Below are positions 1-10,569 of a stretch of 37,226 nt of DNA, piece after piece (positions within the stretch are counted from its first letter, which is position 1; every line of letters starts with the position of its first letter). Source of the DNA: Minisyncoccota bacterium. GTDB taxonomy: Bacteria; Patescibacteriota; Minisyncoccia; Phycocordibacterales; UBA1006. The notes beneath the pieces were generated by a model. The model did not search any database and was not told where the DNA came from. It worked only from the letters and a program-made list of their open reading frames with translations. The position numbers and the translations under genes are program-made. Location of the stretch: assembly GCA_021209525.1 (NCBI GenBank), contig JAJOIF010000014.1:1-37226 (forward strand), given 5' to 3'.

Positions 1-120
1 CTGGAGCTTTTTTAGCAACTTTCTTTGGAGCTGCTTTTTTTGCTGGAGCTTTTTTAGCAACTTTTCTTGGAGCTGCTTTTTAGCTGGAGCTTTTTTAGCT
101 GCCTTTTTTACTGCTGACAT
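1..120 (-). CDS. Histone H1-like Lys/Ala-rich protein, 5' part, with apparent frameshift
   Basis: The minus strand reads from an ATG at 120 leftward off the window edge. The first 15 codons give MSAVKKAAKKAPAKK, typical of the low-complexity Ala/Lys/Pro nucleoid proteins related to histone H1 and Hc1. After that the literal frame turns into a Gln/Leu/Lys string, while the frame one base over continues the AAPxKVAKKAPAKK repeat. The change falls in a homopolymer: T77-T81 (A5 in the sense strand), where an in-frame repeat needs A6. The next repeat copy has the longer run and stays in register. So the gene is either frameshifted, mis-assembled, or slips at the A-run. Proteins of this class bind DNA through charge. 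A TATCAT -10-like box at 128-133 lies 7 nt before the ATG, which suggests a leaderless mRNA. The 3' end is outside the window. Confidence 0.6.
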   Translation of the reverse strand, partial: MSAVKKAAKKAPAKKQLQEKLLKKLQQKKQLQRKLLKKLQ

Positions 121-199
121 AGTATAAATGATATTAATGTAATTAATGCACGATAGAAGATGGACGTCTTGTATCGTTTACACTTCTATTATCTCACGA

Positions 200-235
200 A
201 TAAAAAAAATACGCACCAGTATTTTTATTTTTTTT
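200..235. terminator. AT-rich terminator-like hairpin between divergent genes
   Basis: An 8-bp stem (205-212 with 219-226) around loop GCACCA is followed by a T-run on the plus strand (228-235) and by a T-run on the minus strand (A202-A209). It lies between two divergent genes, so no obvious transcript needs it. It may block stray transcription or end a short unannotated RNA. The stem has only two G/C pairs, so this call is weak. Confidence 0.3.
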
Positions 236-293
236 CTGTGGATAACTCATTATGTATTTTTTTATGTAACTATTAGCGCTATTAGTAACATTG

Positions 294-302
294 TGATATA
301 CT
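294..302 (+). promoter_or_regulatory. Extended -10 promoter (TGATATACT), leaderless
   Basis: TGA-TATACT ends 8 nt before the ATG at 311, which places the expected transcription start at or next to the start codon. No convincing -35 is visible. The same TGATATACT box is found before the genes starting at 4150 and 16145. Confidence 0.7.
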
Positions 303-310
303 CTAATTAT

Positions 311-604
311 ATGAGAACATACTCTACCCCTCTTCATAAAAAAGCAGATCTCTTTTTAGTTTTTGGAAATGTGCACCGCTTGGCTATTTTGGTGTGTATG
401 CAGAAATACACACAAGCGTCAGTGAGTTTTATTGCATCAGAGATTAATGCATCTTTTCACGCAACATCAAAACATCTCAAGATTCTTGAGCGCGCAGGTC
501 TTGTTGATTCGCACACAGAAGGATTATTTCGTATGTACCACATAGTGCCCCAAAAAAATAATCTCCTTCGTTATCTCTTGCGCAATATCACCCTCAAGAG
601 ATAA
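311..604 (+). CDS. Small ArsR-like winged-helix regulator
   Basis: A 97-residue protein with an ArsR-type winged helix-turn-helix. The first helices (residues about 10-30, HKKADLFLVFGNVHRLAILV) resemble the 'core gene expression/length' start of the family. The recognition helix lies near residues 50-62 (FHATSKHLKILERAGLV), and a short wing follows at 65-78 (SHTEGLFRMYHI). There is no CxC metal site as in classical ArsR/SmtB sensors, so the effector is unknown. The ATG at 311 is chosen over an in-frame ATG at 146 because a consensus extended -10 box ends 8 nt before it and because the extra N-terminus is low-complexity and hydrophobic. The gene stands alone, is convergent with the beta-helix gene, and shares its terminator. 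It may regulate its divergent histone-like neighbour or itself; that is inference. Confidence 0.8.
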   Translation: MRTYSTPLHKKADLFLVFGNVHRLAILVCMQKYTQASVSFIASEINASFHATSKHLKILERAGLVDSHTEGLFRMYHIVPQKNNLLRYLLRNITLKR

Positions 605-615
605 GTCGCACACTC

Positions 616-648
616 AAAACAAAAACCGCCTTGAGCGGTTTTTGTTTT
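616..648. terminator. Bidirectional intrinsic terminator
   Basis: A 14-bp stem (616-629 with 635-648) with loop CTTGA and T-rich flanks on both strands lies between convergent genes. It overlaps the stop codon of the minus-strand beta-helix gene by two bases. Confidence 0.9.
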
Positions 649-3600
649 AGAGGTTAATTTTCTTTTTAATAATACCTGATGATGCTGTAAATGGTTGCGA
701 ACGATAGATTTCTTGATTTTCAAGAGTAATCACTATGTAATACTGACCCGGAGTTACCAGCATGTGATAGTACCCATTTGCACCAATAACTCTATGCATG
801 ACTTCTTTGTCTGTATGTGCCTGGTGTGCATGGACAACAGCACCAGAGAGTGGCGCACCATTTCGCGTCACCATACCATATGCACGATCGGGTGTTCCCA
901 GGGTCATGATAATCGCTGTGCCGACATACAGAAGCGCAATGAGCACATTGTACCATGTTGGACTCATGAATAATGCATAGAAAGAGAATATAAACCCTCC
1001 AATAAATAATCCCGTGATGATTTTTTGCGCAAGAGTATCAGCTCGTCTAAAGAAATGCTGCACACCCATATCTTTTTTGGCTTCTTCATTCCAGTCTTGT
1101 CCTACTGCGTCCATGGGGATATTGTGCGTAATTACTTCGTCTTGAGCTAACGTAATTTCTTGCCCATTGTAAATGTGCGTATAGAGTGGGTGACTTTGTT
1201 TTTGAGATGGGAATGTATAGTGTGTTTTACCAGCAGTTAATGTGTAGGTACCTGGTGGCACCAAGAAACTAAAGCGTCCATCCATATCAGTAATAGCATC
1301 GCCGACTTCTTGACCTTGCGCATCAAATATTTGAACATAGGCAGGATCAAGAGGTTGCCCCGTACGACTATCAAATACGGTCCCCCATGGTCGACGTCGT
1401 CGCCTATATGCAGGAATAGCAAGTAAAATATTTTGAATACGGAATGGAAGCAAAGTCAATCCTGTAAATGCTACTGCCGCTACTCCTATTGCTACAACAA
1501 TAGTATCTCCAAGTCTTTCATAAAGTGTTTTTCTGTCTTGGTCACCCCCTGTTGCAAGTGTCGGTACTGCCGGAGAAACTTCATCTTTTGGTTCTTGGAT
1601 ATCATTTTCTTGTTCATCTATACCGCTTTGTGGTGTTATTTCATCAGGAATAGAAGGAGTAGTCACGACTGGTTGTGGATCTTGAGGAGAAACAAGAGGT
1701 GGCACAGGAGTAAGAGCTGGCGGAACAGTCGGCGTAATTATTGAAGGAACAATAGGATCTTGGTCATCTGATTCAATTTCATAAATACATAATGCCGGCA
1801 AAGAGAGTCCTGACGAACTATAGTTCAGTGCTTGTGGGTCTTGACACCTATAGAGAGGTTGAGTACTTGAACCGCTACTTGATGATCCACCTCCTGGTGA
1901 GGGAGGGGCGACTTCTCTTCCCTCAATGAGTATTTGATAATCTTCTACTTCACCATCGAGCGCTTCGCCCATTGGATCAAGTATGTAGCTTACTCCGTGA
2001 ATATCACGTGTCACGAGACGTAGCCGCATATAAGTGGTCATATCACCTGAGCCAGGTGGTATAGTGAGTGTTAATGTATGTGTCCCCTGATCAAGGTATC
2101 CATCTTCGTGACTGTTATATACGAGCTCTTGAGGGTGATCAAAAATACCATTACCATCAAAATCTATCCATATAAATAATTCTGCTTCCGAATCAGTGAT
2201 CACATCTACTTCAATATCTTGAGTACTATTCCACAAGAATGAACTCTTCGCAAAACGCACACCGTCTTCATCAGCGCCAGGCTGAGTACATATGCCTATA
2301 GTAATATATTCATTTTCTACACACGCTCCTAAATATGTTGATGAGTTGAGGTATAGAATATGATACGGACCACCTTCAAGTACATCAGTAATATATGGCG
2401 CGGGGGCATTTGCAAGATCAAGCCCCACACCATTCACAATCACACTATTACCGAATTCAGAAGTTGCTCCAAATCCCCACGGAGTAAGCAAGGAGACTTG
2501 TGTTGCAGTTGTTGAAATAATATCTCCTTCATTACCTGTATAGGTAAACGTAAATACTTGAGGCCCATTACCGTTATGGGTGATTATTTCAAATCCAAGA
2601 AATTCTTGACCTTGACCATGAGAGCCTGTTAATGAAGCATTTCTAAAAAAATCAATCCGGTATTCTCCTTCTGGAACATCTAAAAAGTAGAGCACCTCTA
2701 CTTGCCCTAATGATTCTTCTGCGCTAAAAATAACTGGGTAATTGAGCAAATCATTGACACCCGCATCATCATCACCCATATCATTGAGATTTACTCCAGA
2801 GATCCAATCAATAGGATTCATGCTTGTAGCAATACCAAGATCGATACCGAGAAAGGTATTATCGAATATGCTATTTTCTAAAATAGAATACGGCCCAAAT
2901 GACTGCAGTAAGTTTTCATTTCCAAGAAGGTAGATACCATTCTCGTGCCCCGTGATAGTGTTTTGAAAAATGAGCACTTCATCGCTGAGCACACCAAAAA
3001 TACCTGCACCAACACCTAATCCTGAAATAGTATTATTCAAAACTCCAAGACCTGTGCTTTCGGTCATATAAATATTAAACAAATCTCCACCAACAAATGT
3101 ATTTTGGGTAATCGTAATATCTTGTGCATTTATTAAAGCAATTCCTCTTTCGTGATTTGAAAAATCATTACCCTCTATTTCAACCTGAGAAATAAAAGAT
3201 CCTGAAAAAACAGACTGCCCGCCTTCAAAAATATTAAATTGAATATACCCTTCATCAAGATCAGTAATATTAATAATATTAGCATTGCTATCTTGTATAA
3301 ATCGATTTTCTATAATAGAAACATTTTGACTTGCAGGAAAGGTTCCATCGCAAGAATTTGGTCCACAAATTTCAATATGCTCTTGAGCGCTCGGGGTAAG
3401 GAGTGGGTTAACTCCTAAACCAAAACCAAATTGATTGTGGCGTATCAAAATATTACGAACATCTGCAAGGACAAGCGCCTCAGCAAAAACTGATGCATTA
3501 CCTCCTGCAATAATATTTCCATACGCACCGGGCTGCATATCATCTGCTCCAATAATTATATTCTCAGATGATTGGATATCAAACAATGACTGACGTACCG

Positions 3601-4150
3601 GAATGGTTGTAGTTCCGGTTGCGTCAAAACCAAAATGACTACATTGAGCCATGAAGCCATTCACACCAGCAATGCGTATTGCTGAACCGATAGGTGACCC
3701 GAGCATTGAAACACCGCGAACAACAGAACCACCCGACCCTCCTTCAAAATTAAAAACAACATCGTCAAACATAACACGCCTATCAAGACCCTCTTGATCA
3801 AGACAAGTTCCCAACCCGTCAAGAGAGAGGCCGTCTATTATTACAGGTGTGGTGATGGTAAATGAGGTATTATTACCAAAAATAACACCACCAGGTACAT
3901 CAAACACGAGAGTATTATTCCCCGCATCCCCTGCTACACAATCGACATGTGTTTGTGTTGCAAATTGTGCATTTTGCAATGCTTCTTCAAGAGAACACAA
4001 CCCATCGCCATTATTAATATTTGCCTGATCGCTATTTACAGTAATCAAAGCCGCGTCAGCAATGGTATGCATAGCAAGAAACAAGATAAATACCACAAAC
4101 CCTTTAATGATCATATATATATATTGGGAGAATAATTCATTTTTTTTCAT
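647..4150 (-). CDS. Large surface-anchored parallel beta-helix protein with GEVED and carboxypeptidase-regulatory domains
   Basis: A 1167-residue protein, recognisable by domains rather than by name. An N-terminal hydrophobic signal segment (about 12-33, ending in ADA) is followed by a CSLEEALQNAQ motif near residue 52, the CSLREA motif that often starts secreted beta-helix proteins. Residues about 120-450 hold short Ile/Asn/Gly repeats (NxIxxN, FxG) of the parallel beta-helix type. A GEVEDYQI motif near 735 marks a GEVED domain, preceded by an IDFDGNGxFD Asp-rich loop likely to bind calcium. A Ser/Gly/Pro linker follows, then one membrane helix (about 885-905), an RRRRR stretch (about 917), a carboxypeptidase-regulatory-like beta domain (about 920-1000), two more membrane helices (about 1045-1085) and a second such domain at the C-terminus. 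It is probably a cell-surface adhesin or structural protein. A TGATATACT box at 4158-4166 makes the mRNA leaderless. Confidence 0.85.
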   Translation of the reverse strand: MKKNELFSQYIYMIIKGFVVFILFLAMHTIADAALITVNSDQANINNGDGLCSLEEALQNAQFATQTHVDCVAGDAGNNTLVFDVPGGVIFGNNTSFTITTPVIIDGLSLDGLGTCLDQEGLDRRVMFDDVVFNFEGGSGGSVVRGVSMLGSPIGSAIRIAGVNGFMAQCSHFGFDATGTTTIPVRQSLFDIQSSENIIIGADDMQPGAYGNIIAGGNASVFAEALVLADVRNILIRHNQFGFGLGVNPLLTPSAQEHIEICGPNSCDGTFPASQNVSIIENRFIQDSNANIINITDLDEGYIQFNIFEGGQSVFSGSFISQVEIEGNDFSNHERGIALINAQDITITQNTFVGGDLFNIYMTESTGLGVLNNTISGLGVGAGIFGVLSDEVLIFQNTITGHENGIYLLGNENLLQSFGPYSILENSIFDNTFLGIDLGIATSMNPIDWISGVNLNDMGDDDAGVNDLLNYPVIFSAEESLGQVEVLYFLDVPEGEYRIDFFRNASLTGSHGQGQEFLGFEIITHNGNGPQVFTFTYTGNEGDIISTTATQVSLLTPWGFGATSEFGNSVIVNGVGLDLANAPAPYITDVLEGGPYHILYLNSSTYLGACVENEYITIGICTQPGADEDGVRFAKSSFLWNSTQDIEVDVITDSEAELFIWIDFDGNGIFDHPQELVYNSHEDGYLDQGTHTLTLTIPPGSGDMTTYMRLRLVTRDIHGVSYILDPMGEALDGEVEDYQILIEGREVAPPSPGGGSSSSGSSTQPLYRCQDPQALNYSSSGLSLPALCIYEIESDDQDPIVPSIITPTVPPALTPVPPLVSPQDPQPVVTTPSIPDEITPQSGIDEQENDIQEPKDEVSPAVPTLATGGDQDRKTLYERLGDTIVVAIGVAAVAFTGLTLLPFRIQNILLAIPAYRRRRRPWGTVFDSRTGQPLDPAYVQIFDAQGQEVGDAITDMDGRFSFLVPPGTYTLTAGKTHYTFPSQKQSHPLYTHIYNGQEITLAQDEVITHNIPMDAVGQDWNEEAKKDMGVQHFFRRADTLAQKIITGLFIGGFIFSFYALFMSPTWYNVLIALLYVGTAIIMTLGTPDRAYGMVTRNGAPLSGAVVHAHQAHTDKEVMHRVIGANGYYHMLVTPGQYYIVITLENQEIYRSQPFTASSGIIKKKINL

Positions 4151-4157
4151 AACACGT

Positions 4158-4166
4158 AGTATATCA
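4158..4166 (-). promoter_or_regulatory. Extended -10 promoter (TGATATACT), leaderless
   Basis: On the minus strand, TGATATACT ends 7 nt before the ATG at 4150. The predicted transcription start coincides with the start codon. It is the same nonamer as the boxes at 294-302 and 16129-16137. Confidence 0.75.
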
Positions 4167-4190
4167 TATTTTTATTAAAAAATAATAACA

Positions 4191-4220
4191 AAAAAACTTC
4201 ACACTGCTGTGAAGTTTTTT
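4191..4220 (-). terminator. Terminator of the 23S-5S rRNA unit
   Basis: A 12-bp stem (4191-4202 with 4209-4220, loop ACTGCT) is followed on the minus strand by a T-rich tract. It lies directly downstream of 5S and between the rRNA unit and the promoter of the next minus-strand gene. Confidence 0.9.
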
Positions 4221-4236
4221 TCATTTAAGTACTCAG

Positions 4237-4345
4237 TCTTGGCGGTCACCTACTTTTGCCAATTAAGACTATCATCGGTTCTGCTGGACTTAACTACTCT
4301 GTGCGGAATGGAAAGAGGTATTTCCCCAGTGATACACCACCAAGA
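4237..4345 (-). rRNA. rrf: 5S ribosomal RNA
   Basis: The minus strand gives a 5S rRNA of about 109 nt. Helix I pairs TCTTGG at the 5' end with CCAAGA at the 3' end, and the conserved CCGCACAGAGTAGTTAAG loop B-C region and the GAACCGATGATAGT arm are both present. The helix extends into flanking repeats (4222-4236 with 4346-4360, TTAAGTACTC type), which form a processing stem. It lies about 75 nt downstream of 23S in the same transcript and just before a strong terminator. The exact mature ends are uncertain by a few bases. Confidence 0.93.
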
Positions 4346-4421
4346 CAGAGTACTTAAATGTACTGTGTGAATCTGTTTATTAAAAAGCAAGGAATATGCA
4401 TGAACTCATTATGATCATGTT

Positions 4422-7690
<3,269 letters not shown>

Positions 7691-7741
7691 AGGAAACGTA
7701 ATCATAATGTTGTTGTTTGTTCTTGTTCTATTTTTCAACAT

Positions 7742-7761
7742 GTATCTCACCGCTGAGATAC
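7742..7761 (-). other. Perfect hairpin in the 23S leader
   Basis: An 8-bp stem GTATCTCA/TGAGATAC with a 4-nt loop lies about 50 nt upstream of the mature 23S 5' end. It is likely an RNA folding or processing signal in the pre-rRNA leader; its role is not known. Confidence 0.5.
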
Positions 7762-7792
7762 GTTTTGAAAATGCAATAATCCTGCTTTTTAA

Positions 7793-7820
7793 TTTACAAA
7801 GTTCTGTGCTGTTGTTTCAA
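7793..7820 (-). promoter_or_regulatory. Possible second 23S promoter downstream of the attenuator
   Basis: On the minus strand TTGAAA (7815-7820) and TGTAAA (7793-7798) are separated by 16 bp, right after the leader terminator. The match is partial. If used, it would supply 23S transcripts that escape attenuation. Confidence 0.3.
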
Positions 7821-7821
7821 T

Positions 7822-7841
7822 AAAAAACCGCGTACACGCGG
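7822..7841 (-). terminator. Terminator-like hairpin inside the 23S leader (candidate attenuator)
   Basis: On the minus strand a GC-only stem CCGCG/CGCGG (7837-7841 with 7828-7832, loop TGTA) is followed by six Ts. It sits about 90 nt after the rRNA transcription start and 130 nt before 23S. An upstream leader segment (7902-7911, ACACGCGTAC on the minus strand) can pair 7 bp with either arm and could act as an antiterminator. Confidence 0.6.
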
Positions 7842-7939
7842 AAGGAAAAACTCTGTTGAGAATTTGTCCATTTGTTCCGCATCAAATGAATTGATTAAGT
7901 TGTACGCGTGTTAATTGAATGAACATAACAGCGGGGTTT

Positions 7940-7967
7940 ATTATATTCATATAGAAAACTTTGTCAA
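7940..7967 (-). promoter_or_regulatory. Consensus promoter of the 23S-5S unit
   Basis: On the minus strand TTGACA (7962-7967) and TATAAT (7940-7945) are both perfect sigma-70 consensus hexamers, 16 bp apart. The start would be near 7933, giving a leader of about 240 nt before mature 23S. This is the strongest promoter in the window. Confidence 0.93.
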
Positions 7968-8042
7968 GCATTTTTATATTTCTTTTTTTAAATAAGCAAC
8001 ACCCCCATAAAAAATCAACCCTTTGCCAAGGTGCTACATGTA

Positions 8043-8066
8043 AAAACCCTACATGTGCAGGGTTTT
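8043..8066 (-). terminator. Intrinsic terminator after the NlpC/SprB gene
   Basis: The stem AAAACCCT/AGGGTTTT with an 8-nt loop and flanking T-run on the minus strand lies 6 nt after the stop codon and insulates the rRNA promoter downstream. Confidence 0.85.
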
Positions 8067-8071
8067 AAAAG

Positions 8072-9349
8072 TTACATAGTTCTCGTAAATTCACAACCAA
8101 GCGCATCGCGAACAGTACATACTACAGAACCTGGGCTATGCAGTATCGCCTGATTGCTTGATTGAAATGATCCTCCATTAAATGAATACTGATACGGAGG
8201 AGTCCCTCCTGATGCAGAACAATTCATGACAACTTGTGGTGTGCCTACACCCGAACCAACATTGCCGATGTCTGGCATACAATTCATGGTCAAGGTGACA
8301 CATGTATTGCTATTCATACTTGATGGTATGATGCGTGCCACACGCCAGCGCGCACTTGACCCAAACCAATACGTATTATCGAGAGCGAGTACGCGGGCGC
8401 CTCTACTCGACCCATAATTCTGAACACACCCTGAATTGACACTACCATTTGATTGAAACACAACAAGTCCATGCGATGAAGGAAATTCTCTACCCACAAT
8501 ACCAACATGGCTCGCACCCCCATTACTGAGACGATCCCATGACACAATGTCACCAGAGATGAACAAATTTGGGTGCAACTTGCCCATATCATGCACGGTA
8601 AGCGTACTCGTTTCTGAAAAAATACCGAGCGCTTGTTGTATAGTTTGCGGTGTACCTTGGTTGATAGCATTTCCTTCTGGGAATGTAGTAATGCGCGCCT
8701 TGTGAAAGATATCTTGCACAAAACCAGAACAATCAAGACCGTAGAGATTCTCTGCGCACCCGCCCCAATTGAGCGCATTTCTCCTTGTCTGAAATGTCTT
8801 TGATCCATACACGTATGCAATACCCTGATGGGCTGGGCGCAAGTGTCCTTCGTCAGGATAATTATACAGCGACCGATTCACGAGGACACGACTGCGCGTA
8901 ATGAGTGCAGACTCAAGCGCTTGCCATGTTTGAAAAGAAGTCATACCCTGATAAGGATTTGATCTGCTATGATGATAGAGCGAAACGCCTCTATTCAAGT
9001 CTTCCATCATTCTCGCTTCTTCTTCTTCGTAGGTGGTGCCTTGATAGCGATACCAGTCACAGAGACGAATACCACTTGAGAGAATCATATTGCATGGATC
9101 TCCGAGTTCAATATGTGGCTCTTGATCGATGAGAGAAATAATATCATCTGGCAAGAAATCAAGTACCGGCAAAGGTGCCATAGGAATCGTATCATTGTCA
9201 TCACCGTCATCACGAGGCGGTTCTGGCGATACGGTAATAGGAGGAGGTACTGGTTGCGGGAGTTCGTCTTTGTCGCAACTTACCAAAAATCCGATGAGTA
9301 TTGCGGCCATAATCCCTATGCCACCATACCATAATGTTTTTGCATTCAT
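8072..9349 (-). CDS. Secreted lipoprotein-like NlpC/P60-type hydrolase with a C-terminal SprB-like repeat
   Basis: A 425-residue protein. The N-terminus has a hydrophobic segment ending in a lipobox (GFLVSC, Cys25) followed by DKDE, a Bacteroidota-like lipoprotein signal. A Pro/Asp-rich linker leads to a catalytic domain with GLDCSGFVQDIF (Cys near 206), GDIVSWD, and SHVGIVG (His near 283). These are the Cys and His signatures of NlpC/P60 and related amidases that cut peptidoglycan peptides. Residues about 378-422 (GGTPPYQYSFNGG ... VVCTVRDALGCE) match the SprB/gliding-type repeat common in Bacteroidota surface proteins, but the protein stops right after a single copy. A TACAAT box at 9359-9364 lies 9 nt before the ATG. 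Its domain make-up hints at acquisition from a Bacteroidota partner; that is inference. A role in attacking or remodelling a host cell wall is possible. Confidence 0.8.
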   Translation of the reverse strand: MNAKTLWYGGIGIMAAILIGFLVSCDKDELPQPVPPPITVSPEPPRDDGDDNDTIPMAPLPVLDFLPDDIISLIDQEPHIELGDPCNMILSSGIRLCDWYRYQGTTYEEEEARMMEDLNRGVSLYHHSRSNPYQGMTSFQTWQALESALITRSRVLVNRSLYNYPDEGHLRPAHQGIAYVYGSKTFQTRRNALNWGGCAENLYGLDCSGFVQDIFHKARITTFPEGNAINQGTPQTIQQALGIFSETSTLTVHDMGKLHPNLFISGDIVSWDRLSNGGASHVGIVGREFPSSHGLVVFQSNGSVNSGCVQNYGSSRGARVLALDNTYWFGSSARWRVARIIPSSMNSNTCVTLTMNCMPDIGNVGSGVGTPQVVMNCSASGGTPPYQYSFNGGSFQSSNQAILHSPGSVVCTVRDALGCEFTRTM

Positions 9350-9442
9350 AAAAAATAAATTGTAAATGTTATTAATAATTCTCTGACATCATACCCTTTC
9401 GACGATGATGATTATACAAATAAAAAATAAAGAAAAAATAAA

Positions 9443-9467
9443 AATGCCCCATATATAGAGAGGCATT
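9443..9467 (-). terminator. Intrinsic terminator after the first zinc-ribbon paralogue
   Basis: The stem AATGCC/GGCATT is followed on the minus strand by a long T-rich run. It lies about 25 nt past the stop codon of the 9491-9943 gene. Confidence 0.75.
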
Positions 9468-9490
9468 AATAATGCAATGAAGCGCATGTG

Positions 9491-9943
9491 TTAGCTCAAG
9501 AGTATCATTGGCTTACTGGTATCAATACTGTATTTTGATACAAATGTGTGAAGTTCTGCATGGTCTGTATATTGAACCAAGCCATGCAGCACCGAAAGAT
9601 GCTTTAAAAAAATTACACGATCAATACCCGATTGCCCATCATAGAATTCACGCATTATTTTATCTGCTGAAGTAATAATGTGTGTTTCATGCACATACCC
9701 CTTGGGGATATAGAATTGCGTGTGACAATGTGTGCATTGATACGGTTTTTTCTGAGCCAGTACCGATATTCCAGAAGTAAGAGATATCTCTTCTTGAAAA
9801 TTAATAAACAAGAGATAAAAATTGATTTGAGAAATAGTATTCTCACAAAAGCATTTATATAAAATGCTTGAATGTTTCCTGTGAGTTATATTTTCTTCGA
9901 TATACTTTTTAACATCAAAAAGGTAATGCTCTATAGTATTCAT
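9491..9943 (-). CDS. Hypothetical protein, degenerate zinc-ribbon paralogue of the next gene
   Basis: A 150-residue soluble protein that I cannot assign to a named family. It has CTHC at residues about 69-72, followed by an IPKGY motif and an HIITSADKIMRE segment. Upstream a KCFC (CxC) occupies the place where the neighbouring paralogue (10026-10475) has a proper CxxC. The two proteins align over most of their length (HRxxSS, CxxC-x5-PK, TSAxxI), so they are tandem duplicates, and this copy may have lost half of its zinc site. The 21 nt at 9946-9966 before the start are identical to those before the paralogue. No Shine-Dalgarno is visible; a TATAAA-like box lies in the shared leader about 15 nt before the ATG. 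Confidence 0.7.
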   Translation of the reverse strand: MNTIEHYLFDVKKYIEENITHRKHSSILYKCFCENTISQINFYLLFINFQEEISLTSGISVLAQKKPYQCTHCHTQFYIPKGYVHETHIITSADKIMREFYDGQSGIDRVIFLKHLSVLHGLVQYTDHAELHTFVSKYSIDTSKPMILLS

Positions 9944-9992
9944 AATGGTAAGGTTTTATTTATATAAAGCATATATGATTTTTACATAAAAG

Positions 9993-10021
9993 AAAAGACC
10001 TTCATAAAAGGAAGGTCTTTT
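9993..10021 (-). terminator. Intrinsic terminator after the second zinc-ribbon paralogue
   Basis: The stem AAAAGACCTTC/GAAGGTCTTTT (9993-10003 with 10011-10021) is followed by a T-run on the minus strand. It ends 4 nt from the stop codon of the 10026-10475 gene and so separates the two tandem genes into separate transcripts. Confidence 0.88.
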
Positions 10022-10025
10022 GAGA

Positions 10026-10475
10026 TTACCGGAGATGACCACATGATTCAAGAAATTTTTTATGGTCTTGAAAAAATTGTTCTATAAATGCATTGTCTTT
10101 TTGATACAGAGCGTCTTCGGGAAAATCGAGAGGAAAGACATCATGAAAATCAGCAAGCTCAAGATTTTCTAAAGTTTCAATGGCGTTAATCTCGGTAATG
10201 ATGTTTTTTGCGGATGTGTGTGCATGCTCAAGTGAAGTATATACTTTGGGTAAGCTCATCATTTGATCGCATGATGCGCAAGCTACTTCGTCTCGCATAA
10301 GCAAAACATAGAGATACAATTCATTATCTCTCATAAGCCCAATAACATTCACGAGACCAATCGTACCTATGAATTGATCGCAAGAATTACAATCAATAGA
10401 ATATGACGAGATACCTCTGTGTACTGCAATATGAAATGGATATATTGCATGAATATAAGATGATACAGTATGCAT
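10026..10475 (-). CDS. Hypothetical zinc-ribbon protein
   Basis: A 149-residue protein with two CxxC pairs, CNSC (about 30-33) and CASC (about 67-70), spaced as in a treble-clef or zinc ribbon. After the second pair come SLPKVY and a SAKNIITE helix, then an acidic C-terminal half rich in Phe and Asp. It is a paralogue of the adjacent 9491-9943 gene but keeps both zinc-binding knuckles. No family name is recognised. The leader is shared with its paralogue (10478-10498 equals 9946-9966), and each gene has its own terminator, so the duplication copied the whole transcription unit. A DNA-, RNA- or protein-binding role is possible but not shown. Confidence 0.72.
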   Translation of the reverse strand: MHTVSSYIHAIYPFHIAVHRGISSYSIDCNSCDQFIGTIGLVNVIGLMRDNELYLYVLLMRDEVACASCDQMMSLPKVYTSLEHAHTSAKNIITEINAIETLENLELADFHDVFPLDFPEDALYQKDNAFIEQFFQDHKKFLESCGHLR

Positions 10476-10530
10476 AGTGGTAAGGTTTTATTTATATATA
10501 ACTATACATAGGAATATATTTCTTGCAACA

Positions 10531-10557
10531 AAAAAACTCGCCGAAGCGAGTTTTTTT
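10531..10557 (-). terminator. Intrinsic terminator after the MscS-like gene
   Basis: The stem AAAAAACTCGC/GCGAGTTTTTT around a CGAA tetraloop, 13 nt beyond the stop codon of the 10570-11250 gene; strong on both strands. Confidence 0.9.
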
Positions 10558-10569
10558 GAAAAACCATAA

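Noticed and set aside
146-310. Longer N-terminus for the ArsR-like protein
   Set aside because: The extension is AT-rich, low-complexity and crosses a terminator-like hairpin and the -10 box of the gene.
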